Source: Prunus persica | Taxonomy: Eukaryota; Streptophyta; Magnoliopsida; Rosales; Rosaceae | Direction of reading: 5' to 3' | DNA: 64,000 nt | NCBI RefSeq assembly: GCF_000346465.2 | Contig: NC_034009.1 | Coordinates: forward strand, 9,797,401 to 9,861,400 | Shown: piece by piece, positions 10,623 to 22,988 of the stretch | Layout: every line of letters starts with the position of its first letter | Numbering within the stretch: position 1 is the first letter of the stretch | Notes under the pieces: generated by a model | What the model was told of the DNA's origin: nothing | Databases searched by the model: none | The model's input: the letters and a program-made list of their open reading frames with translations, nothing else | Program-made: the position numbers and the translations under genes

Positions 10623-12332
10623 ATGACGGAGATGGAGGGCATAGAGCACAGAACAGTCCAAGTCAATGGTATAAACATGCACATAGCCGAGAAAGGCCAG
10701 GGCCCACTCATCCTCTTCGTCCACGGCTTCCCCGAGCTCTGGTACTCCTGGAGCCACCAGATCACAGCCCTCGCCTCCTTCGGTTACAGAGCCGTCGCGC
10801 CGGACCTCCGAGGCTTCGGCGACACCGACGCCCCCGATTCCCCCACGAGCTACACCTGTCTCCACGTGGTCGGAGACCTCATTGCCCTCCTCGACGCCAT
10901 AGCCCCCGACCAGGACAAGGTGTTCGTGGTGGGCCACGACTGGGGCGCTTACTTAGCTTGGTTCCTCTGCCTGTTCCGGCCCGACAGGGTCAAAGCCTTG
11001 GTCAACCTGAGCGTGGCTTTCATGCCTAGAAACCCTCAGAGGAAGTTCATTGAATCTGTGAAAGCTGTTTATGGGGATGACTATTACATGTGCAGATTTC
11101 AGGTTCAATCTCATACGTCCCCTGTTTTTTTGTTTTTATTTTTATTAAATTTTCTGACTTGTTTGTTTGGAAATGTTGTGGTCCACTAATTGTCAATCTG
11201 TATTTTTGTTTTTGAATACAAGCGATATACGGTATGGAGATTTGAACATTTTTTTGGTTTTTTATTTTTATTTTTATTTTTATTTATGAAACATTTTATT
11301 TATTGTTTAAGTTTGAGGGTTACATCATTTTCTAATGCTGGACTCACTTTTGGAGGTGATTAGTTTAAAAGAGATAGTGGTCTTCAGCTGATGCGAATTT
11401 TTCTTTTTGGGGTTTGAATTTCATGGAAATGTTCTCATGTTAGATTGCTGTGAGGGGTTACGGTACATATACTCAGTATGGACATTTCGAAATACACTAC
11501 TTGTTGGGTCATCATGACCTATAGAGTGGTTCCCAACGAGTGGTATTTCGAGGATTTTGTACTGGTGAGTATGCGAATGTAACGTAAAAAATTGTGTTGC
11601 TAGATTGTGACTAGGGCACATTGATTAAATTAGTGTGAAATGTTGTAAACGTTTAGAAGCAACATATATAGTTGCATAAATTTCAGTTCTGGGTTGTGAT
11701 AGATAAACTACTCATGTTACAGGAGCCAGGAGTGATGGAAGCTGAGTTTGCCAAACTTGGTACTGCAAGAGTTATGAAGGAATTTCTAACATATCGCAAT
11801 CCTGGTCCACTTTTCCTGCCTAAAGATAAAATGTTTGGACATGCCCCAGATGCTCCAATCGTGTTGCCGAGTTGGTTGTCTGAGGATGAAGTCAACTACT
11901 ATGCCAGCAAATTTGAGAAGACAGGATTCACTGGGGCCTTAAACTACTACAGAAACTTGGACCTGTATGTAATTTCCTTTAAACTTAGTTTACTTGAATT
12001 TCATACGCACAAACTAATTTTAGCAAGAAAGAGCTTTTCTTGTTTGTCGAATATATATTCTGAAGGTTTGCTTTGAATGCAGAAATTGGGAGCTCACTGC
12101 AGCATGGACCGAGGTTCAAGTGAAAGTTCCAGTTAAGTTCATTGTGGGAGACCAGGACCTAGTTTATAATTCTCTTCACGCCAAGGACTTCATACACAAA
12201 GGTGGGTTCAAGAAATATGTGCCGCTTCTCGAAGAGGTAGTTGTAATGGAAGGAGTTGCCCATTTTATCAACCAAGAAAGGCCTGATGAAATCAACAAAC
12301 ACATTCATGACTTCATCGCAAAATTTCCCTAA
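10623..12332 (+). CDS. Soluble epoxide hydrolase (alpha/beta hydrolase), EH1
   Basis: Three exons, 10623-11102, 11723-11964 and 12083-12332, give a 323-aa protein without interruption. It hydrolyses epoxides, typically fatty-acid epoxides, to vicinal diols; plant members of this length are cytosolic and feed cutin monomer and defence lipid pathways. Visible residues: oxyanion HGFP at 34-37, nucleophile Asp106 in VVGHDWGAY, lid tyrosines Tyr155 (GDDYYMC) and Tyr236 (NYYRN), acid Asp266 in VGDQDLVYN and His301 in GVAHFINQE, all in the positions expected from the potato enzyme StEH1. There is no C-terminal SKL-type peroxisomal signal (ends KFP). Exon 1 is strikingly GC-rich compared with the AT-rich surroundings. 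EH1 is the most diverged of the three copies: Ser44 replaces Arg and the intron 1 is shorter (620 bp versus about 1.03 kb). The first ATG fits homologues. Confidence 0.95.
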
Positions 12333-12939
12333 TTAGCTGTCTATATATGTATGTATATGTATATATATATATATATGTATGTTGTATGCTGCTGCTGTTT
12401 CAAACTCTCTGTTATGCATTTCTTGTGCATTCATTAATAAAGTGTCCTGTATTTTGAGATGGGAATTCTTCAACTTCATGTGTTGTATCCTGGAGATTGC
12501 AGCAGCAGCCTCACAGCCTCCTACGGTCAAGCCAACCTCATTAATGCTATTAGAGCACCTCCACCCGCCTGTGACTTGGTCGGGCAGGAGGGAGCCCAAG
12601 GGCCAAGTTGCAACTCCAGCGCAGCAAGTCTAGCACAGGCAAGAGTTGGGTCCCACGAGCCCACCAAAAATTCTAGAATTTTTTTAATCACCTCCACCGC
12701 TTTCATGTGTTTTGCTTACCTTAATCACCTGAAACAACAAATTTCCTATTTCAGGGCACCACAACCAATGTGACCTCCTATTGGTTTAACCTGAACAACA
12801 CACATTTGTATCTATATTTAAATAACCATTTCCACACTTATTCAAAACATCATTCTGTTAAAGATATTGTAAATGCAATTTAGTCTACTACCCTAGTCGT
12901 ACCCATTATATTTATGTCAATTCTTTTATAATCCGTCAA
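12333..12939. other. EH1 3' flank and unassigned repeat-like sequence
   Basis: After the stop codon there is a (TA)n-type stretch near 12345-12377 and a 61-bp segment at 12488-12548 that is repeated at 28221-28281 with one obvious change, showing that EH1 downstream DNA was copied elsewhere. At 12549 the homology stops and a GC-richer segment starts (agagcacctccaccc), resembling the edges of common plant MITEs; a matching second end was not found with certainty. No gene is recognised. Confidence 0.45.
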
Positions 12940-13582
12940 TTCTTCGCATCACCATTGGTGACACGCCCTCGCAGGTCTCAGTGACACAAGGTCAACCTAA
13001 GCCGCAACCCTCGCAGGATTCATGGGACATTTAGTCGGCTTGGTCCACATCTTTTGCTCCCACGGTCCCAGTGCCCCTAGGACTAGTGGGGCAACTGTCA
13101 AGCATGCTGATCTAATTGAAGACAACCAATTTATTATATTTGGGTACCTGGGGTGGTTTAAAGAAAATATAAAATTCAGAAAAATCTTATGAATAATTGA
13201 ATTTCTGTTAAACTTAGAACTCTGCTGCCATTTATTTGATATTTAGCTATAATTTCCTTTTCCTATATCCTTAAGGATATCCCACTCGGCAGCATATAAA
13301 TTAGAATATTTAAAAGTACATATCGAATTATGGAAGCACAAATCTTTGAATAATACTTATTCAAGAATTGAATTGTATAAATCAGTTATAAAACAAAGAG
13401 TCCACTCACTAACATTGCCACCTTAATAAATCAACTCTCTCTGTCGGCTTTACCGACTCGAACACTTCTTAATACCTTTTACTCAGTCATACTGACAAGG
13501 CAAGACAACATGGAGAAACGTCAACAACTTGCTAGAACAAGGATGCACACAGGGCGCCGAGTCTACAGGAATATAACCTAAT

Positions 13583-13594
13583 GCTCTGATACCA
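13583..13594 (-). other. Primer binding site (tRNA-Met type)
   Basis: Minus-strand TGGTATCAGAGC lies three bases after the LTR end, the standard priming site of many plant LTR retrotransposons. Confidence 0.85.
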
Positions 13595-13597
13595 AGT

Positions 13598-16260
13598 TGA
13601 CAGGATCCGATCCAAATTCCACTTTGGAATCCGAGCCGAACCCTGTGCGTGTCCAACACTTGGCGGGTGCTGGGCACAAATGACCTATTTACGCTTTCAA
13701 TCAAAATACAATTTATCTCGAATTTGACTTCTGCAGAAAATTCGATAGAATCTCCCTAGTAAATTGAACATTTTCCAAAATTTCTACATGTCAACAAACA
13801 TTTATAATTCCTCAAGCTTCAACATGTATTGAAGTATATTCAATAAAACCAAGCATCAACTCATTCTGGCCTCAGGCCTCCATATATCAAATAAATTATC
13901 CTCCTAACAACAGTCAATTCAATTTCTTAGAACATCCTCGGAACAACATTAGATTTATAAAAACTTAGCTGGACTACCTTTAGTTACTTGCCCTCGTGGC
14001 TGCACCTAGAACCCTAGGTTGCCTACGTACCCTTAATAAGGGATCAAGCCACACGTAGTTCTCGGATTTCATCTCAGCTTCCTGTTCCAAGCATCCTGGC
14101 ATTACTCACTTGGCAATATATAATTAAATGAATGAATAAAAGCATTTAGATTCGGGTAATCACACTTGGAAATCCATCACTATCCATTTCCTCGTGACAT
14201 CATTGGTGACACGTCCTGCCCTGTAATTCTCGCTAAACTCAGGAGACACCTAGTTAACCTGATCAGCAATCCTGACTCCCACGGTCCGAATATCTCTAAG
14301 ACTCATGGGGCAAAATATGCTAGAAAAACTTAAGCTATTTAATCTCATATCCAATAATAAAAAGATAAAGGCAAACAACTTATATAAAATAAAATAAGAT
14401 AAATTAAAGCAAAATGGATTAAAATAAAATAAACAAGCTCCGACTACCCTTGTATCGAACTCACGTAAGGTTCATAAATAATTATATATACTATCATATA
14501 TATATATCAACAAATTTAAAAGCATCTTAAAGCTTAAATCCTCTCCACCCAGGCATACCCCCATTTTTGATCCGTCAATTCCTTTAATATCGTCAATTCC
14601 ATCCTCGCAGGTCTCGGAAACATATAGTTAACCGAGCCGTACTCCTCACAGGTCTCAGAGATAACACTTCAATTTGAGCCGCAATCCTCGCAGGTCCCGG
14701 AGACACCAAGTCCATTTGAGCTGCAATTCTGGCAGGTCTCAGAGATAACACTTCAATCTGAGCCGCAATCCTCGTAGGTCCCGGAGGCACCAAGTCCATC
14801 CGAGCCGCATTTCCTTGCACTACATGGTTCGAGTGTCCCCGAAACACGTGGGGTAGTGTTCATAAAAGATAAACTGTCTCAAAGCAACTAGGGGGTACCC
14901 TCACGGTGGGTTTGAAAACCATAGCCCGTCATTTATATCAACTTTCAATAAATGTGTTCTCAACAAAACTTAAAATATATATACATATATATGCCACAAT
15001 CTGATGAAAGCCAAAGGGCTATGATTCATCCTTTTCAACTATTGAATCTATGTATTAAATACTTAACTAGTTTGTTGATCATATCGATCACTGATTAATA
15101 TACCGTTCAAACATTACATTTATAATCTTACAACACAATTAGTCATATGAATATATAAACAGATGGTAAATAAACAGATAATTAAATACTCATACTCTTA
15201 GAGGTTTCCTCAGCTTCACTTAAGCATTAATACCAAACACTAAAATAACCCTTAGATATACCCTCGCATAGTGGAATATGGTTCCAATTATGCATGCCCA
15301 CCTTTCCCAAGGTTTAGAGTTGTCTAAAAGTGTCTCGGGACTTAAAAGCGATAAAGTCCCAAAAAGTCAACTTAGGACCCCGTGGCACCCTATTTGGAAT
15401 CAGTTTTGTTCTTGGACCTACCCCAAAAAGTGGCCGGAATAGCTATCCCAAAACCGGCTGAAATCCAATTCGAAAAACGAACTACCCAGGCTCAAAATTG
15501 ATAAATTCCTATCCAACCATCAGCTAGATCATGAGAATAGGTGAGAACGCATACCTCACTCCCATGAAACGGTGGCCGGAGGGGGGAGAACAAGCCGACG
15601 AAAGTTTATGAAAAAGCTATCCAAAATCGCCTGTTTCTGGGCTGTATCCGGAGACTACGGCAGTGGATCGAGGCTGCGAAGGGCTGGGGCTGGAAGAGGG
15701 AAGTGTGGTGGTTCTAACGGGACCGGTCTTGCTTGAATTGGTGATCGGAGTTGAGAGAAATCACCTCTTGAAGTCGGCTGGTCGAGCCCCCCAAAATGCA
15801 GAAATTCTGGGTTTTAAGAAAACTGAACTTCGAAATATTTATGATTATGCCACTGAACTTCTTTTGATCGCCATTTCTTCGTTACAACTCCGATTTGAGT
15901 CTACGGACTCGTTTTGACGTGCTCTACGCAACGGTCCAATCAAAATTTTCAAATTCCTTCCCGAACTTAAAATTACCTTTTTGTCCCTTTTTAATATTAA
16001 ATAATATTTTAATTTCTCAAAAACCTTAATTAATTCAAATCATTTTATTTTAATGTTTATTTCAATTTATTCCTCATTTAACTTTATTCTCTCTTACTTT
16101 AATTATTTTAACACACTTTCGGACTGGAATGTAACAATCCCATCAAAGTCTCCCTGGTCAACACGTCAACAGGTAAACCTATTAAAATATTACAGGGTAA
16201 CATTGTCTTTTTTTTGAATACTTTAATAATTAAATATTAATTTAGGATCGGATTGTTACA
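13598..16260 (-). repeat. 2.66-kb LTR
   Basis: Bounded by TG at 16260 and CA at 13598 on the minus strand, next to a tRNA-Met primer site. It contains segments in common with the solo LTR at 54703-57057 (for instance the acgtgtggcttgatccc block near 14050 and near 56683), so the two belong to related families. Confidence 0.75.
14598..14812. repeat. Minisatellite inside the LTR, period about 43 bp
   Basis: Five imperfect units each hold a core like cctcgcaggtc(t/c)cggaga followed by a variable part and gagccgca. Alternate units match each other better, giving an 85-bp dimer. One or two further degenerate units occur at 12974-13020 and 14200-14260. Confidence 0.75.
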
Positions 16261-17269
16261 TAAGGGCTACCACTATTCACATGAATAGTGACAAACCTTG
16301 CCTTCCTCAATTTTACCCTATTCAATTCCATTTTGAATTTCTACTGGTATTTCATTTTCAACATCTTTGGTGGATTTTTGTGTAATTTTGAACTAAATTA
16401 TTTTAATTTGCTTTAATTTGGCATATTTGAAAACTTCCTAAATCGAATTATAACGTCTATATTTGATTTAAAAGTAATGATTTTTCTTTTCTTTTCCTTT
16501 GAGGTGACCAAAAGGAACGGTTTCCATGCTTTTACGAAAATAAAGCTTGTTGAATAATTTGCAATTCTCTCTTGGCGTGGGCAAAACACCATAGTCAAAC
16601 CAAAACCATTAGAACAGGTTGGTTTGGTTTTCATACTAAAAGAGTGTAATTTTGAATCGTTAAAGTACCTCTAGAGTAAGGGTTAGTTGATATCATCACA
16701 CGTCTATATCAATCATTTGACAAAAAAAGAAGTTTAAAATTCCTACACACTTTGAATTTGATGTCATCCCCTTCTCTCAAAATTTCTTAATCTTTAGCTA
16801 TAACAAGTTTTTTTTATAATTATAGTTCGTTTTACGATATGAAGTTCCATTTTGGTAAAGTGTAAAATACTTGCTTAATTTTTAAGAAGGAAAATGATCG
16901 GAACAAGGGTCATTTGATGAATTTGTTTGGTTCATCAATTATAGTAATTTGAGGTCTATCCAATTCGAAAAATAAAAAATATCAACATATCATTTTTATG
17001 TGTGCACTACTACTTTTTATAGGGAAAAACTTGTAAGAAGATTTTTCAATACGTATTTTATGTTAATGATTAATTGCATACTTTTAATCTCGGTAATTAG
17101 ATTGTATTCATTAAATATGTTATTAGTCTTTTAAATGTAATTTAACAGTCAAAATTAAAAGTATGTAACTAATCCTTAAATACTTACTGGAGAATCTCTC
17201 GAAACTGAAAAACCTTTAATTGGCTACCGGAAAATGGTTTTAGAAAAAAAGAATTTCCGTTTTTTCTTT
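16261..17269 (+). other. EH2 distal upstream region, unit of the EH segmental duplication
   Basis: From about 16297 onward this AT-rich sequence is closely repeated at 28306-30267, where it is interrupted by a LINE and a hAT insertion. It therefore serves as the empty-site reference for both insertions (target positions near 16994-17006 and 17197-17206). No gene is seen. The first bases (16261-16300) carry a ctattcacatgaatagt palindromic motif shared with 10224-10240. Confidence 0.7.
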
Positions 17270-17504
17270 GTTGGTTTCTAGTGGACACGTGATTAACGTA
17301 GCCTCATCTACGTCGTTCACCTTTCTTTCTAGCAAGTTGTCACCTTCAAATTCCTCGCTTTCTTTCTCAGCAAACAAACACTCCTTTTGTGCCACTCTTT
17401 AATTCTCTATCAATATATAAATACCACACAATACAACCAAACACTAAGCAATCACTGATAAGTTCCTCCCATACAGAGAAAAACAGAGAGAAACAGAGAA
17501 TTTC
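17270..17504 (+). promoter_or_regulatory. EH2 core promoter and 5' UTR
   Basis: A G-box in the form ACACGTGATTAAC lies at 17285-17297 and a strong TATA box (ATATATAAATA) at about 17410-17420, some 85-95 bp before the ATG at 17505. The 5' leader holds several aaacagagag repeats. G-box motifs are common in stress and ABA responsive plant promoters; the response of EH2 is not known. The same promoter is repeated at 30268-30440 but is separated there from its gene. Confidence 0.7.
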
Positions 17505-19644
17505 ATGGTGGAGATGGACGGCATAGAGCACAGAACAGTCCAAGTCAATGGCATAAACATGCACATAGCCGAGAAAGGCCAGGGTCCACTCATCCTCTTC
17601 ATCCACGGCTTCCCTGAGCTCTGGTACTCCTGGCGCCACCAGATCACAGCCCTGGCCTCCCTCGGCTATAGAGCCGTGGCGCCGGATCTCCGCGGCTTCG
17701 GCGACACGGACGCGCCTGATTCGCCCACCAGCTACACCTGTCTCCACGTGATCGGAGACCTCGTCGCCCTCCTGGACGCCATAGCCCCCGACCAGGACAA
17801 GGTGTTCGTGGTGGGCCACGACTGGGGTGCGTTCATTGCTTGGTACCTCTGCTTGTTCCGGCCGGATCGGGTCAAAGCCTTGGTCAACATGAGCGTGGCT
17901 TTCCTGCCTAGAAACCCTCAGAGGAAGAGCCTTGAATCTCTAAAAGCTGTTTATGGGGATGACTATTACATCTGCAGATTTCAGGTTCAATCTCATCCGT
18001 CCCCTGTTTTATTTAAAAAAAAAATTTTAATTTTTCTGTTTTTTTTTGTTTGGAAATTTTGTGCCCCATTAATTGGCAATCTGTTTGCTATCTGCAAGTC
18101 AAGTTTGTGTTTTTTTCCCTTTCTTTTTCTGTGTTCAATTGAAATGGGGAATTTCAATCAATTCCGAGGATGTTGGAGGCATGGATATTCAGATCATAGG
18201 ACTTCGGTTTAGGGTTTTGTGTATCTGGCCAAAAAGAAAAAGAGAAAAGAAGAACAAGGGATTTGTTTGGGTTAATATTTTAACTTGAGACAGACTAATG
18301 AATGCATCTTGGGTTAATATTTTATCTTTTGTTTCAGGATTGATTCTTTTGCTTATTATTATTTAATCTCTTAAGTCAAAGAGTTACAGCATTTTGTATT
18401 GCTGGACTCACTATTCCAAGTGATTAGTTTAAAAGGGATAATCTTGATTAGTTGAAAACGACCATGTATCGAATGAATCTGAATCTCACTGCCTTGTGGC
18501 CCTTCTCTTAAGTCTTGTTTTAAAGAGGGTAGCAATCATTGTCGTTAATTACAGTTTCGGCACCTTTTGATTGCCTCATTCCTGATGTAATCCACTCCCA
18601 CCAACTCCTCCTCGCCAAGAAAATGAAGAAAATTTTACTTCATTTAGTTTTTTAGTTAATGTAAAATTTGCTTTTGAAGGTTGAAATTTCATGGAAATGT
18701 TCTCATGTTAGGTTGCAATACACCACTCGTTGAGTGATTTCCAACGAGGGGTATTTCAAGGTGTTTGTATTGTAGGAAAATCTTGTTGCTAATTGAGTGG
18801 GACATTTGACTCCTTGAGTACTTCCTAATGAGTGGTATTTCGAGGTTCTTGTACTACGTATGTGAATGTACTGTAGAAAAATCGTGTTGCTAGATTGTAA
18901 ATAAGGAACATTGATCAAATTAGTGTGAAGTGTGTAAACGTTCAGAAGCAACATATATATTGCATAAATTTAACTTCTGGCTTATGAAATGATAGACAAA
19001 TTACTCATGTTACAGGAGCCAGGAGTGATAGAAGCTGAGTTTGCCAAGATTGGTACTGCAAGAGTTATGAAGGAATTTCTAACATATCGCAATTCTGGTC
19101 CACTTTTCCTGCCTAAAGACAAAATGTTTGGACATCCCCTAGATGCTCCAATTGTCTTGCCGAGTTGGTTGTCTGAGGATGAAGTCAACTACTATGCCAG
19201 CAAATTTGAGAAGACAGGATTCACTGGGGGAATAAACTACTACAGAAACTTGGACCTGTATGTAATTTCCTTTAAACTTAGTTTACTTGAATTTCATATG
19301 CACTAACTAATTTTAGGAAGAAAGAGTTTTTCTTCTTTGATCTCCAATATCTAATGGTAATTATTGTTTTTTATTATTTCCCATTTCATTGCAGAAATTG
19401 GGAACTCACTGCTGCATGGACTGGGGCTCAAGTGAAAGTTCCAGTTAAGTTTATTGTGGGGGACCAGGACCTAACTTATAATTCTGTGGGCACCAAGGAC
19501 TTCATACACAAAGGTGGGTTCAAGAAATATGTGCCTCTTCTGGAAGAGGTAGTTGTAATGGAAGGAGTTGCCCATTTTATCAACCAAGAAAGGCCTGATG
19601 AAATCAACAAACACATTCATGACTTCATCGCAAAATTTCACTAA
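17505..19644 (+). CDS. Soluble epoxide hydrolase, EH2
   Basis: Exons 17505-17984, 19016-19257 and 19395-19644 encode 323 aa. The splice positions are identical in phase to EH1 and EH3 (480, 242 and 250 nt). The catalytic set is complete: HGFP at 34-37, Asp106 in GHDWGAF, Tyr155 and Tyr236 in the lid, Asp266 in GDQDLTYN and His301 in GVAHFINQE. It should be a cytosolic epoxide hydrolase acting on lipid epoxides. EH2 and EH3 differ at only a handful of residues, so they come from a recent duplication; EH2 has Ser187 in place of Pro in TYRNSGP, a small change near the cap. It retains an uninterrupted TATA/G-box promoter, so it is the copy most likely expressed from the ancestral control region. 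Intron 1 is about 1.03 kb and contains degenerate repeats of an acgagtggtatttcgagg-like phrase. Confidence 0.95.
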
Positions 19645-20157
19645 TTAGCTGTCTATATATGTATGTATTTTGTATGCTGCTGCTGCTGTTTCAAACTTTC
19701 TATTATGCGTTTCTGGATCGCGTGACTTTTAAGTGCTTTTGTGTGACTTTGAAGTGTTGTGTTTTTTGAGATGGTAATATATATCTCATGTTCTTCTAGC
19801 CTACAACTCTCCAAGTCTAAAGTTTAAACAATAACTTATTCATGCACTTCCGCTACTTTCCACTTTAGGGGATCTGAACAATCTACACCACTTCCTCAAT
19901 TCTGTAGAGAAATAGAGAGTTTAGAGAAGAATAAGAAGTAGAAAAGGAGAATAGCCCACGATGGGTATTCTGATTCTATTTGATCTCTTTACAGTTGACT
20001 TTGAATAGAAGGAATATGTGCAGAAGGAAAGTAACAACGGTAATACATAAAATAGGTAGTTCCAATATTACAGGCGTTGAGTGGGAGATTTATGCAATCA
20101 CTCTTGATTTGCTACAGGTTGGCTGATTGGTAGGATGCTCTTCAAATTTCACTTTCA
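19645..20157. other. Intergenic between convergent EH2 and NPF_A
   Basis: EH2 3' flank shared with EH3 up to about 19755 (gtgcttttgtgtgactttgaagtgttgtg). The rest is AT-rich with no recognised gene. NPF_A, on the opposite strand, ends here, so the two genes are tail to tail. Confidence 0.5.
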
Positions 20158-22163
20158 CTCTTGATTTGCTAAAAGTAAAGGGCAGCACAGGGGTAGTAGC
20201 AGAAGGTACGTAGCAATAGTTAAGTATGTCAAGGCTCTAAAATACTTATCCAGACGGCTCAAGTTAATGTTGTCTTCTAACCAAGTTCATCTACGCGCCA
20301 AAATACTAAGAACCGTAATTAATTTTCCAATACTGATGATGAAATGGTTGGTGTGGGATCCGTAATACCTAGCCATTACTTTGTCATCAGCATCATCCAC
20401 TGCATGAACGATCAAATCAGTTAATCCACCTCCCACAAACCCTTCCATCAGTCCTAAAAGGAAGAACTGTGGAAGTAACCAAAAGGTAGTCATGGCAACA
20501 GGCTTTACAGTGTGGTCTCCAACTCCCACCCTCCAAAGGTTCTTCATCCTCTGGATCTCAACCTGCCATGCAGCAAAACAACACAGCATGCTGCAAGCCA
20601 TTCCGCACCCGATTCTCACCCGCGTCGTAGCACTTGAAGATTTCCATTTCTTTGGAACTGTTCGAGACAATGACTTTGAAATTGACCTAATGCAGTAGAA
20701 AAAAATACTTCAGGGTTAGAGCCTGTGAAGGGGTTGTCCAAGTTACTGAGTTGTTCAAAGAAGAACGTGCTTCCAGCTGCCATTACCACACTGCACCAAA
20801 GGTAGGCTAACCACGTGGCTAGCATTTCTTGTACTAAAAGTTTTTTCTCCTTGATCAGTTTTTTAATTAGCGCCCAAAATTTACCTCCTCCTCCTGCTAG
20901 CATCTTGTCTAGACGAAGGCTTAAGCTTCCTGGGGCTTGGCAAGGCTCCTTCCCTCTTTCTTGTTTTACGATATCGTTCTCTTGGTTCTGTGCTTCTTCT
21001 ATGCTAGCCTCTCGTTCAAAAACTATAGATTCTTTATTATCGATGAAAGAGTAGGAGGAGAAGCCAAACAAAAATACTACATAAGAAACACTCATCGCAA
21101 ATGTTGAAATCACGAAGGTCCGCACCCAAGTTGCTTTTAAACGGAAAAGAGGTATCACTGCACCCAAATACCATGTTAGAGCCCACAAAGTTTTTCTCCA
21201 GAAATCCAATCCTTGTTGTTCATCTGGCATTCTCTTGGGTTCTTGGGTTGGTTTAAAAATTGCTGGAGAAAAAATTCATTCAAAGCAGCTGAACGTCCAG
21301 CTTCGCCCAATGATAATAGTAGTATAGCTCCATAGAATACAGAGGCAGCAGTATCTAGGTCCATGTACTTATCATAAAGCCAAAATAGAAGCACACCCTG
21401 CGAGGCCAATTATGTTAAGGGGTTTAGAGAGATTGCAAAAAGTGTTTGATTGAAAATACGAGTTTTATTGATTACACTTACGTACGGACGGTGCTGCTTA
21501 TTTTATTTTTGCGAATTAGGAAAAGGAAATTTTCATTGATAACCACGTTCAATTATTCATACATTTTGGTATACTAGCAATGGCGGAGCCATGTGGGGAC
21601 CAGAGGGGTCCAGGCCCCTACTCAACTCTCAACTCTTTCTCTTAAATAATTTAATGTTGTGTGTATGAATTGAATATCGAAAGAGGATACAAGAGTTTTA
21701 TATATACAACAATCAGAACTTGATGTGTGAAAGCTGTAATTTGAAGTTTATTTCTTGATTTTTACTTTAGGCTATATTGGTCCAAGGGTCTGAAAATGAT
21801 TTTCAAGACGCACTCATTCCCTTTATTTTATGTTTTACAAGAAGGTCCCTCTAATCTCAATTCCTGGTTCTGCCACTGAATACTAGTCAGCCCAAGATTA
21901 TACTTTTGGCTAATCAAATTAATTAAGGATACTTACATTACATGAAGATAGGCAGCATTTGTAGTGGCAATTATCGGAAAGCTACCAATATACGTGTGTG
22001 AGATATGAGCGAGGACAATCACCATGATATCTGCTACCTCTTCTTGCATATTTGTAACAACGGCAGCTATTTGAAAATGTGGATGCTTCTAGTTGTACGT
22101 GACGTACCTTATCAAGATAAGACACTACCGCATGGTTTACGAAACTATGACTCAAAACCGAAC
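20158..22163 (-). pseudogene. NRT1/PTR family transporter pseudogene, NPF_A
   Basis: Homology to NPF_B/C/D is found in an exon 2 equivalent (about 21942-22163) and an exon 3 equivalent (about 20158-21397). Exon 2 is frameshifted soon after its start (LSHSFVNHAVV then lost). Exon 3 is broken near 21225, near 20690 and near 20290; the blocks read in order GVLLFWLYDKYMDLDTAASV, FYGAILLLSLGEAGRSAALN, AGSTFFFEQLSNLDNP, RVRIGCGMACSMLCC, FWLLPQFFLLGLMEG. The residual C-terminus NLSRLDKYF follows in another frame. No exon 1 was found upstream. A hAT-like insertion lies in its intron 2. It was a membrane transporter of the POT family but cannot be made now. It is closer in sequence style to NPF_B/D than to NPF_C, but more decayed. 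Confidence 0.85.
21578..21878. mobile_element. hAT-like MITE in NPF_A intron
   Basis: The 301-bp segment starts CAATGGCGGAGCCA and ends tggttctgccactg, i.e. imperfect terminal inverted repeats (CAGTGGCAGAACCA on the other strand). It is flanked by near-identical 8-bp sequences tatactag (21570-21577) and aatactag (21879-21886), the target length of hAT elements. It has no coding capacity. Confidence 0.7.
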
Positions 22164-22988
22164 CTGCGTATATTTATTTAGTTGGCCAATGGCCACCATA
22201 AAGAAATTTGTTGAACCGTGTATCCTTCCCGTATAGATGACTTGGGCCTTAGATTATGGATCACCTCCGCAAGATGATCTGCACACTTTGAACGATATCA
22301 GAACTGGGGCAGACTGGGTGGATTCCAGCCTAACCCTCTCCGATGGTTAAGTAAGATCTTAACTCCAGATTTCAGAGAGAAGGGATGTGAGCTTTTTTAT
22401 CTTATGAAGAGTTATTACCTTTGTCCTGATGTAGGTGAAAGGTATTTATAGAGAGAGAGGGAGATCAAGATCCCTTGGTGGTGTGGTCCAAGTTTTAAAA
22501 TGACAATCATATATATAAGATCTGATGAATCTCAGGATCCCTGTCATAATTTTAGTGATTATTCTGAATACACCTCCCAGTGGTTGTTAATTGCAGTTTG
22601 CACATCTCAAAAGCACATATTATATGTGAACGAACCCTTTTTTGAATGCCTCAATCCTAAAGTTAACGTCCTATCCTAAGAATAGAAAATGTTTGTCACA
22701 TTTGGAACTTTCATGACTTACCAACATAAGATGTTGAAGACATGTCTTTTAAGCACAGAAGAGAGAGAGGTCAAAAAAGTGCTTGTATATTGAGGGTATA
22801 AATTTTACATACTGAACACCAAGCTTGGACAAAGTACAAAACTTTAGAAACTTTCACCGGACAACAGAACGGTGCTGTTTCCTACTCTCGGAAACACCCC
22901 AAAAACATACAAACATGCATGCAATTTAAACATATATAAAACTGTTAACAAACTCATTGCTAATAACTCGTGTTAGGACTTAGGAGAT
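22164..22988. other. NPF_A upstream / NPF_B downstream region
   Basis: No gene seen. The part from about 22788 to 22988 (NPF_B 3' flank: taaattttacatactgaacacc onward) is repeated at 58861-59080 downstream of NPF_D, showing that the NPF_B/D duplication includes the 3' flank. The remainder is not recognised. Confidence 0.5.

Larger units (their letters stand above)
12940..16260 (-). mobile_element. LTR retrotransposon remnant with a very long LTR
   Basis: On the minus strand a long terminal repeat starts TGTAACA at 16260 and ends with TGTCA at 13598, followed after three bases by TGGTATCAGAGC (13583-13594), the primer binding site complementary to initiator tRNA-Met. Beyond the leader, sequence at 12970-13100 again resembles the LTR interior at 14190-14310, so a truncated second LTR with deleted coding region is likely. 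No gag or pol is visible. The TGTAACA-type LTR start and size suggest a Ty3/Gypsy element, which is inference. It interrupts the DNA between EH1 and EH2. The left boundary at 12940 is approximate. Confidence 0.75.

Noticed and set aside
10533..10937. Open frame antisense to EH1 exon 1, with counterparts at 17367-17819 and 35187-35636
   Set aside because: It recurs in all three genes only because the sense exon is conserved and GC-rich with few stops in that frame; no domain, no independent signals.
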